NCBI GenBank assembly: GCA_023423045.1
Contig: JAFAGA010000098.1
Coordinates: 1-8,985, forward strand
DNA from: Bacillota bacterium
GTDB lineage: Bacteria > Bacillota > Clostridia > Lachnospirales > Lachnospiraceae
DNA length: 8,985 nucleotides
Reading direction: 5' to 3'
Part shown: positions 1-5,111 of the stretch, in pieces
Layout of the letters: every line of letters starts with the position of its first letter
How positions within the stretch are numbered: position 1 is the stretch's first letter
Program-made: the position numbers and the translations under genes
The notes under the pieces: generated by a model
Seen by the model: only the letters and a program-made list of their open reading frames with translations
Databases searched by the model: none
Told to the model about the DNA's origin: nothing

Positions 1-17
1 TTCAGGCAGGGCTTATT

Positions 18-109
18 AAAGTGCCTCTAATCCATGAACTGCCACTCTTATACAATCTAAAGAACGGTAGATTGGCACTTTAGTGGAATTTATTTATCTT
101 TAAGTTACA
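18..109. mobile_element. Possible mobile-element end (repeat-rich, non-coding)
   Basis: This non-coding stretch lies just beyond the broken binding-protein gene and is dense in short related repeats. AAAGTGCC (18-25) is inverted as GGCACTTT (74-81), and CAATCTA (53-59) is inverted as TAGATTG (68-74). The minus strand carries the look-alike units AAAGTGCCAATC and GAGTGGCAGTTC. Reading on the minus strand from about 109 it begins TGTAACTT. Several similar repeats behind a TGT end resemble the termini of IS21-family elements, while TGAACTGCC at 35-43 also resembles an IS3-family end. No transposase gene is in the window, so family and orientation are uncertain. It could also be ordinary intergenic sequence left by a deletion. 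Confidence 0.25.
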
Positions 110-121
110 GTTTACGGAAAC

Positions 122-352
122 TCAAGATGTTTCACGTACAGCAACCTGTGAAGCATCTGCCAGATAGCAAGATATCACAATCTTTTCTCTCGCACCGCTG
201 CTTTTCGTTTCTTTCTCTTTCCCCTGATTTGTTGTTGCTTCATTTTGCTTTCCATCGGTATTATCCGCTGTTTTACCGGAACTGCATCCCGCAAATAAGC
301 TCATTATCATTGCAGCCGATAAACATAATGCCAATAGTTTTTTCATTTTCAT
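122..352 (-). pseudogene. Truncated ABC-transporter sugar-binding lipoprotein (N-terminus only)
   Basis: This is the start of an extracellular solute-binding lipoprotein of an ABC sugar importer, cut off after about 76 residues; such proteins usually have 400-550. ATG at 350-352 is preferred because AAGGAGG lies 5 nt upstream (358-364). An upstream in-frame start would remove that site. MKMKKLLALCLSAAMIMSLF is a classic signal peptide and AGC a lipobox, with the lipidated Cys near residue 23. A Ser/Thr/Asn/Lys-rich tether follows, and then the first beta strand of the mature domain (EKIVISCYLADASQVAVRE). After that comes TGA, and no frame beyond it continues the domain. The tether and strand look like family-1 (CUT1-type) binding proteins rather than RbsB. 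It lies 53 bp after rbsK, so the two were probably one operon. A secreted or membrane-held stub might still be made, but it could not bind sugar. Confidence 0.72.
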
Positions 353-357
353 CCTTT

Positions 358-364
358 CCTCCTT
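358..364 (-). promoter_or_regulatory. Ribosome-binding site of the binding-protein gene
   Basis: The minus strand reads AAGGAGG, 5 nt before the ATG at 350-352. This fixes that ATG as the start in preference to ATG at 383-385 or 344-346. The intact site suggests the gene was recently functional. Confidence 0.7.
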
Positions 365-405
365 CTTGCATGATTTCTCATACATACCTATAATTTGCTT
401 TGCTG

Positions 406-1329
406 CTACATTCCCCTTAAAATGCTTTCTGTCTCCTCTCTTGTAGGTATGGAAATTTGCGCCCCCTTTCTTGTAACTACTATGGAAGAAGCAATGTTCG
501 CCAGTTTGATTGCTTCACTCTCTGTCTTCTCTTCTGCCAATCCAACAACAAACGCACCGTTAAAGCAATCGCCGGCGGCTGTTGTATCAACTGCCTCTAC
601 TTTTCTTGCCGGATAGTGGGAGGTCATTTTCTTATTAACAAATAAACAGCCTCTCTCTCCCATTGTAACAATCACATTTTTCACACCTTTTGCCACCAGC
701 GTTTTAGCTCCTCTTTCGATAGACTCCAGGTCAACGCATTCTTCTTTGCTAAGCTTAATTAATTCTGTTTCATTTGGAATAATATAATCTATCAGCTTCA
801 GCTTCTCATCCGGTATACTGTCCGGTGCCGGTGCCGGATTTAAAATCACCGCTTTTCCCAGTTCTTTTGCTCTGGTCAGTGCATAGGCAATGGCTTCCTC
901 CGGAATTTCCATCTGCAGCAATAGATAATCACATTGCCGAAAGAGTTGGTCATGTTCCCTTAAATAAGCGGCATCGCATTCATTATTTGCCCCCGGAATC
1001 ACAACTATTGTGTTTTCTCCCTTTGAGTTTATGTAGATAACAGCCGTTCCCGTTGGCTTATCTATACTTTCCTTTAAATATGACACATCCACATTGCAGG
1101 AGGAAAGCTGCTCCTTTTGTATCTTCCCAAAATTGTCTTTGCCCACACATCCTAGCATTGTCACATTTCCGCCCAGCCTTCCAATTGTACAGGCCTGATT
1201 GGCTCCCTTGCCCCCGGGAATGTATGAAATATCCTGTCCCAGTATTGACTCTCCCACCAACGGTAATTTATCAACTATAATAACCAAATCCATATTTAAG
1301 CTTCCAACCACCAAGACATTCTTTATCAT
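406..1329 (-). CDS. rbsK: Ribokinase (PfkB family)
   Basis: A 307-residue PfkB-family sugar kinase, close to the 309 residues of E. coli RbsK, that phosphorylates ribose (or a similar pentose) with ATP in the cytoplasm. The N-terminal substrate motif GSLNMD (9-14) is followed by PGGKGANQ (38-45), the PfkB signature 1 that grips the sugar. Later come LQMEIPEEA, carrying the family's conserved glutamate, PNETE with the NxxE motif, and VTMGERG of the nucleotide site. DTTAAGDCFNG (248-258) is PfkB signature 2, with D254 as catalytic base and A252-G253 forming the anion hole, exactly as in E. coli RbsK. The start ATG follows an AGAAGG site (1336-1341) with 6 nt spacing. The gene has its own promoter and operator candidates and is followed 53 bp later by the broken binding-protein gene. 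The exact sugar is not certain: that CUT1-like neighbour is not the usual ribose partner. Confidence 0.92.
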   Translation of the reverse strand: MIKNVLVVGSLNMDLVIIVDKLPLVGESILGQDISYIPGGKGANQACTIGRLGGNVTMLGCVGKDNFGKIQKEQLSSCNVDVSYLKESIDKPTGTAVIYINSKGENTIVVIPGANNECDAAYLREHDQLFRQCDYLLLQMEIPEEAIAYALTRAKELGKAVILNPAPAPDSIPDEKLKLIDYIIPNETELIKLSKEECVDLESIERGAKTLVAKGVKNVIVTMGERGCLFVNKKMTSHYPARKVEAVDTTAAGDCFNGAFVVGLAEEKTESEAIKLANIASSIVVTRKGAQISIPTREETESILRGM

Positions 1330-1359
1330 AGTTTACCTTCTTTCCATTATGTATCTTTT

Positions 1360-1370
1360 ATTACTAAACT
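1360..1370. promoter_or_regulatory. Candidate operator in the rbsK leader
   Basis: ATTACTAAACT, in the untranslated leader between the rbsK -10 box and its start codon, contains TTACTAAA. That is the reverse complement of the TTTAGTAA core found upstream of rbsK (1459-1466) and at the repressor-kinase promoter (3551-3558). With the upstream site it flanks the promoter at about 98 bp centre to centre, which could allow looping. It is imperfect and lies in A+T-rich DNA, so chance is possible. Confidence 0.35.
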
Positions 1371-1394
1371 ATTTTCCGAAATAACTTTCTTAAT

Positions 1395-1425
1395 ATTATA
1401 TTACCATACATTTTCTATATGTCAA
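1395..1425 (-). promoter_or_regulatory. rbsK promoter (sigma-A type)
   Basis: Minus strand: a perfect -35 TTGACA (1420-1425), then a 16-bp gap to TAATAT (1398-1403). TATAAT at 1395-1400 overlaps it but would leave a 19-bp gap. Transcription would start near 1390 and give a leader of about 60 nt. With the terminator at 1499-1550 upstream, rbsK is an independent unit and not just readthrough from the repressor-kinase gene. Confidence 0.65.
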
Positions 1426-1445
1426 TATTTATTTGTGTAACTTTG

Positions 1446-1468
1446 TATAGTAAATCTCTTTAGTAAAG
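1446..1468. promoter_or_regulatory. Candidate LacI-type operator upstream of rbsK
   Basis: CTTTAGTAAAG (1458-1468) is an 11-bp palindrome about a single central base, the odd-centred kind of symmetry a dimeric HTH protein can read. A related TATAGTAAA begins at 1446, exactly 13 bp before TTTAGTAAA. The same core and the same 13-bp offset occur at the repressor-kinase promoter. It lies about 33 bp upstream of the -35 box. The proposed binder, the neighbouring LacI-kinase fusion, is an inference. Confidence 0.5.
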
Positions 1469-1498
1469 TTATTTATTGCACCATTCATCCAAACGGTC

Positions 1499-1550
1499 AA
1501 AAAAATAATGGTATGTTTCCGAGTAATTCTACTCTCAGTCATACCATTAT
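1499..1550 (-). terminator. Rho-independent terminator of the repressor-kinase gene
   Basis: Minus strand: an 11-bp perfect stem (ATAATGGTATG 1505-1515 pairing with CATACCATTAT 1540-1550) encloses a second 5-bp stem (GAGTA 1521-1525 with TACTC 1530-1534). The stem is followed at once by seven T (1499-1505). It begins 33 nt after the stop codon of the repressor-kinase gene. The outer stem is A+T-rich and its loop is large for a terminator, so termination may be partial. Confidence 0.75.
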
Positions 1551-1583
1551 CGTTCCCAAGCAAACGGCGCTTGTACTATTAAA

Positions 1584-3515
1584 TTACAGAACTTCTTTCA
1601 TTGAATTTATGATATCATGCCGGTACATATCAAGTGTCATTCTGTCCGGCATGGACGGCTGTGCACCCGGTCTCGAGATGCTAATTCCCGCGGAATACGT
1701 CGCAAACTTTATTGCTGTAATCAAGTCATTGCCTTCGCTTAAAAATACAGCTAACGCACTAATAAAAGCATCCGCCGCACCGGTTGTATCAAAAGCCTCA
1801 AAAGGAGCCGCCATAAAGGAGATGGAATATTCCTTATTTTTCAGGTAGCAGCCCTTGCTTCCCAGGGTTACAATTACATTTTTTACTCCTTTATGAAACA
1901 ACTTTTCCGCTTTTTGCGAAACCGAATCATCTCCATTGACCAAACGGTGAATTTCTTTTTCGTTAGGCACAAGATAATCTATTTTTCTCAGAATTCTATC
2001 TTCCAGCGCTTCTATTGTGGATGGCTTCACTATAACCTTTGTTCCGGCCTCTTGACATAAATCAATAGCATATTCCGCCGTTTTTTTTGAAATTTCCAAA
2101 GAAAGCAGGCAAAATTCAGCACCCTCAAATAACCCTTTGTATTTTTTTATCTGATATTTATCCAAACTGTTATTGGCACCCGGATAGACAACAATGGTAC
2201 TTTCTCCGTTTTTGGCAACATTAATATAAGCTTTACCTGTCGGTAAATGAGGGGCAAAATTAATGCCGTCTGTTTTAACAGAACTCTTCACAAGATTATT
2301 ATAAATTTTCTTTCCGTCATTATCATTTCCCAGGCAGCCAATCGCATATACCAAGCCGCCCAGCCTGCCTGCTCCGACTGCCTGATTCGCTCCCTTGCCT
2401 CCGGGTAATAATACCACGTTATCCGAAATCAATGTCTCTCCATCCGTAGGCAGATTGTTGACATTAATCGTTACATCCATATTCATACTGCCGACAACAA
2501 TGATTTTTCTGCTTTGATTATGGGTGTTTTTAGCGGAGTTACCTACACTTTCCCGCTTTACCAATGATATATCAATCCGTTTACTGCAGCTGTCCGGGGC
2601 CGATTTGCCTTCTATTATGCTAATCATAGCTTCGACCGCATTCTTTCCAATGCCGTCAATCGCCAGATCTACCGTATCCAGCTTAGGATTTAATATATCC
2701 GCCCATTCCATACCGTTTATGCTGACAACAGAGATATCCTTGGGAATTTGTAAACCATGGCTGTTGCAAGTTTGATAAACACTGCAGGCTATTTTTTCAT
2801 TTTCACAAACAATCGCGGTAACATTCATATTAATGAACTGATGCGTTCCAATATTCCCTGCATCCGGTTCATCCTGTCCTTCGAATACCTTACTGTTATC
2901 AAATAGGATATCATTCTCATAAAGGGCTTTGATATACCCCTGCTTTATCTTATCGCTTTCTGCATTATTGCATAATAAAAGTCCTATGTTTCTATGATTA
3001 TACTGTATGACGTGATGGGTCGCCAGATAGCCCGCTTCCTTGTAATCGATAAATATTTGAGCAGCCGTTCTATCTTCCTTTTCCTCTTTTAACAAAATTA
3101 AAGGTATATTTTTTTTATATAAAATATCAATTGCCTTTTTTGCATCTCCTATACTATATAAAAGAATGGCTTCAATATTTTTACTGGTTAGCATCTGTAT
3201 GTATTTTTCTTCATCTTCCTCAGTCGTTGTAAAATAGATCAATGTATGATATCCATTTTTTATTGCTGTTTTCTCTACACTTGATATCAGAATATCCTTA
3301 TTTTCAAAATCTCTTGGAATAATCAAACCGAATGTATAGGATCTGCCTAAAGCGTTTTCCTTTATTTTTGAATATGGAGTATATTGATATTCCTTTACAT
3401 ATTTTAGCACCTTTTTTCTTGTCTCTTCGCTGATATCAGCGTCTTTGTTATTTAAAACTTTCGAAACAGTGCTGATGGACACATTAGCAAGTGTTGCAAT
3501 ATCTTTTATTGTCAT
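1584..3515 (-). CDS. LacI-family repressor fused to a ribokinase-like domain
   Basis: A 643-residue two-part protein. Residues 1-60 are a LacI/GalR DNA-binding domain: MTIKDIATLANVSISTVSKV is the helix-turn-helix. Residues ~62-324 are the periplasmic-binding-protein-like effector domain, with the family's late strand VVSINGMEWADILNPKLDTV. A short polar linker (325-335) leads to a full PfkB kinase (336-643): GSMNMD (342-347), PGGKGANQ (371-378), LSLEISKK, PNEKE, VTLGSKG and DTTGAADAF (576-584). Catalytic D582 is kept, but the preceding Gly of GAGD is Ala, so activity may be weak or altered. The kinase part is clearly paralogous to the rbsK product next door. Start ATG at 3513-3515 has AAGGAG 8 nt upstream. 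Most likely it represses itself and rbsK, with the sugar or its phosphate as signal. Such fusions are known in Firmicutes; whether this one phosphorylates anything is open. Confidence 0.9.
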   Translation of the reverse strand: MTIKDIATLANVSISTVSKVLNNKDADISEETRKKVLKYVKEYQYTPYSKIKENALGRSYTFGLIIPRDFENKDILISSVEKTAIKNGYHTLIYFTTTEEDEEKYIQMLTSKNIEAILLYSIGDAKKAIDILYKKNIPLILLKEEKEDRTAAQIFIDYKEAGYLATHHVIQYNHRNIGLLLCNNAESDKIKQGYIKALYENDILFDNSKVFEGQDEPDAGNIGTHQFINMNVTAIVCENEKIACSVYQTCNSHGLQIPKDISVVSINGMEWADILNPKLDTVDLAIDGIGKNAVEAMISIIEGKSAPDSCSKRIDISLVKRESVGNSAKNTHNQSRKIIVVGSMNMDVTINVNNLPTDGETLISDNVVLLPGGKGANQAVGAGRLGGLVYAIGCLGNDNDGKKIYNNLVKSSVKTDGINFAPHLPTGKAYINVAKNGESTIVVYPGANNSLDKYQIKKYKGLFEGAEFCLLSLEISKKTAEYAIDLCQEAGTKVIVKPSTIEALEDRILRKIDYLVPNEKEIHRLVNGDDSVSQKAEKLFHKGVKNVIVTLGSKGCYLKNKEYSISFMAAPFEAFDTTGAADAFISALAVFLSEGNDLITAIKFATYSAGISISRPGAQPSMPDRMTLDMYRHDIINSMKEVL

Positions 3516-3549
3516 TTCAATATCTCCTTGCCGGCTTGGCCAGAAATCA

Positions 3550-3570
3550 CTTTAGTAAATTACTTTAATA
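3550..3570. promoter_or_regulatory. Candidate operator on the repressor-kinase promoter
   Basis: CTTTAGTAAAT (3550-3560) matches the upstream rbsK site CTTTAGTAAAG at 10 of 11 positions. A second unit, ACTTTAATA (3562-3570), repeats ACTTTAGTA (3549-3557) with a 13-bp offset and reaches into the -10 box. The site covers the expected transcription start (about 3563), where a bound LacI-type protein would block its own transcription. Confidence 0.5.
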
Positions 3571-3598
3571 TTATACAATGCCTGATTTTTATTGTCAA
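3570..3598 (-). promoter_or_regulatory. Consensus sigma-A promoter of the repressor-kinase gene
   Basis: Minus strand: TTGACA (3593-3598), exactly 17 bp, then TATAAT (3570-3575). Both hexamers and the spacer are ideal. The leader would be about 47 nt, with AAGGAG at 3524-3529. Such a strong promoter in front of a repressor gene fits tight autorepression through the overlapping operator candidate. Confidence 0.8.
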
Positions 3599-3662
3599 TA
3601 TTTAGTCATTTCATACAATCTTGTTCCCATTCCATGTCCATGTATCATTTCTTGCATCTCGG

Positions 3663-4442
3663 TCAGTTCAGGATTTTTATCTGAACCTCATGGAAGGCAT
3701 CTTCGCCAAATTCAAGAAGAAGCTGTTTATTTACCGTAGAACCGTCTTCCATCCCTATCTTAATCCGGATTACCAGATCCTCGCAACGGAAGTTCTCTTC
3801 TTCATCCACCGAGGCAGCAACCACCAATCCATAGGCAATCTCCTCCTGCTCTTCATCTTTTACAGTATAGGAGCTGCCGATCATTTTTATAATCGTCGCA
3901 TCTTCCTCTCCCTCTCCGTAAAATCCGCTGATAAAGTTTTCCTCCTTGCTTAACTGCATATTACGGTATTCTTCTACCGGAAGAGTAATGTTTTCAACGT
4001 AATAGGCCGGTGCAGCAGCGCGGTTATCCCTGGTTACTTCCTTCTCTGACAGGATATAGGTAATTGTATCAATCCCTTCCCCCTCACAGATAAAATGAAT
4101 ATGATAAGTGACATTCGCATTTTGATCATCCCCTGAATATCCTCCATAAAAAGGGGCAACCTGCTTATCGATAGTAATAAACTCCTTGGACAGAGGGATC
4201 GCCTCCTGCTCCGCTGCCAATACCTTGACCGTAATGGCAGGAGAGTCCAGGGATGCTCTGTACCACAGGATGCAGATCAATAATATAACTGAAGCAAGGG
4301 CAAATACAGGCATGGTTCCTCTTACGTTCAGTTTGTTCTTTATTTTCTTTTCTGTTTTTATTCTTTCATATAGCTTTGCTTCTATTTCGTCCGCAGATAT
4401 GGGTATTTCTTTCATCGCCTCTTTATAATTATCCATATTCAT
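3663..4442 (-). CDS. Membrane anti-sigma factor, partner of the ECF sigma factor
   Basis: A 259-residue single-pass membrane protein. Residues 1-43 are polar, charged and cytoplasmic, and would hold the sigma factor. Residues 44-61 (MPVFALASVILLICILWY) form the only membrane segment. Residues 62-259 are an acidic, beta-rich outer domain with no clear enzymatic motif. The N-terminal part has no zinc HxxxCxxC motif, so it is not a classical ZAS anti-sigma; it resembles the DUF4179-like proteins that follow sigma genes in Firmicutes. The start ATG at 4440-4442 has GGAGG 6 nt upstream (4449-4453) and overlaps the end of the sigma gene by 14 bp, so the two are probably translationally coupled. The call rests on this position and on the membrane layout. 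No terminator is visible after it, and readthrough toward the repressor-kinase gene is possible. Confidence 0.72.
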   Translation of the reverse strand: MNMDNYKEAMKEIPISADEIEAKLYERIKTEKKIKNKLNVRGTMPVFALASVILLICILWYRASLDSPAITVKVLAAEQEAIPLSKEFITIDKQVAPFYGGYSGDDQNANVTYHIHFICEGEGIDTITYILSEKEVTRDNRAAAPAYYVENITLPVEEYRNMQLSKEENFISGFYGEGEEDATIIKMIGSSYTVKDEEQEEIAYGLVVAASVDEEENFRCEDLVIRIKIGMEDGSTVNKQLLLEFGEDAFHEVQIKILN

Positions 4443-4920
4443 ATTCTACCTCCAGCATCTCCTTTAATAATTTTCTTCCCCGGTGCAACCTTGAGGTTAC
4501 CGTATTCTCATTCATTCCCATATGCCTGGAGATTTCTTTCACGGAAAGCTCCTCATAATAATACAGGTGGATAATAATCCGGTACTTAACCGGCAGTTCC
4601 ATTACTGCATAAAAGATCACATGCTTTTCCGGAGCTTCAAAGGAATAGATATCCTCCAGCGGCATCTTTCTTTTGTTCCATGTGGAACGGAAGTATTTCT
4701 TGCATTCATTTACGGCTACCCGGATCATCCATGCCTTTTTATGCTCCTCGTCATGAAATTCAGTGGAAGCCGTCATATATTTTATCAATACATCCTGAAG
4801 GATGTCCTCGGCAACCGTCTTATCCCTTGTGCAGGAAAGGGTTATCTTATATATCATGTCGGAATATCGTTCAACCATATCCCTTATATCGTTTTGCGTA
4901 CGCGTTAAATCCTGACTCAT
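4429..4920 (-). CDS. ECF-family RNA polymerase sigma factor
   Basis: A 163-residue extracytoplasmic-function sigma factor, a usual length for the group. Region 2 (about 15-80) includes AEDILQDVLIKYM, typical of the core-binding and -10-melting helices, and KAWMIRVAVNECKKYFRS. Region 4 (about 105-155) includes LPVKYRIIIHLYYYEELSVK, followed by the helix-turn-helix EISRHMGMNENTVTSRLHRGR, which reads the -35 element. There is no region 1.1 or 3. AAGGAGG (4926-4932) lies 5 nt before the ATG. It directs polymerase to a small regulon when the overlapping anti-sigma factor releases it. The regulon and the stimulus cannot be read from the sequence. The TATAAT at 4976-4981 is the only obvious promoter element upstream and lacks a good -35 box. 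No clear ECF-type autoregulatory promoter was seen. Confidence 0.92.
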   Translation of the reverse strand: MSQDLTRTQNDIRDMVERYSDMIYKITLSCTRDKTVAEDILQDVLIKYMTASTEFHDEEHKKAWMIRVAVNECKKYFRSTWNKRKMPLEDIYSFEAPEKHVIFYAVMELPVKYRIIIHLYYYEELSVKEISRHMGMNENTVTSRLHRGRKLLKEMLEVEYEYG

Positions 4921-4988
4921 GACAGCCTCCTTTCACTTCAAACATCCACCATAGCAGTAAAATATTGCACTGAATATTATAAAAACCC

Positions 4989-5016
4989 AAAAAAAGAGTG
5001 GGATCACCCACTCTTT
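4989..5016 (-). terminator. Rho-independent terminator of the Rieske oxidoreductase gene
   Basis: Minus strand: AAAGAGTGGG and CCCACTCTTT form a perfect 10-bp stem (4993-5002 with 5007-5016) around a 4-nt loop, and T7 runs from 4995 to 4989. On the plus strand only three T follow the stem, so it acts in one direction. It lies about 95 nt after the oxidoreductase stop and insulates the sigma-factor gene downstream. Confidence 0.9.
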
Positions 5017-5111
5017 CCATGCTGCTTCTTGTATTCTTACATTAGAAAAACGGAGTTTTCAACCCCAATTATAGCACTTCTCTGCTGAAATGATAATACC
5101 CTGGCAGCGTA

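Noticed and set aside
127..645. Plus-strand open frames opposite the binding-protein fragment and the end of rbsK
   Set aside because: They mirror real minus-strand genes, have no ribosome-binding sites and show no recognisable domain.
3666..3686. Hairpin GTTCAG/CTGAAC at the end of the anti-sigma gene as a terminator
   Set aside because: It has only a 6-bp stem with a 9-nt loop, overlaps the coding end and is not followed by a T run on the minus strand.
4522..4908. 128-residue plus-strand open frame
   Set aside because: It lies fully opposite the ECF sigma factor, whose sigma regions 2 and 4 are unmistakable.
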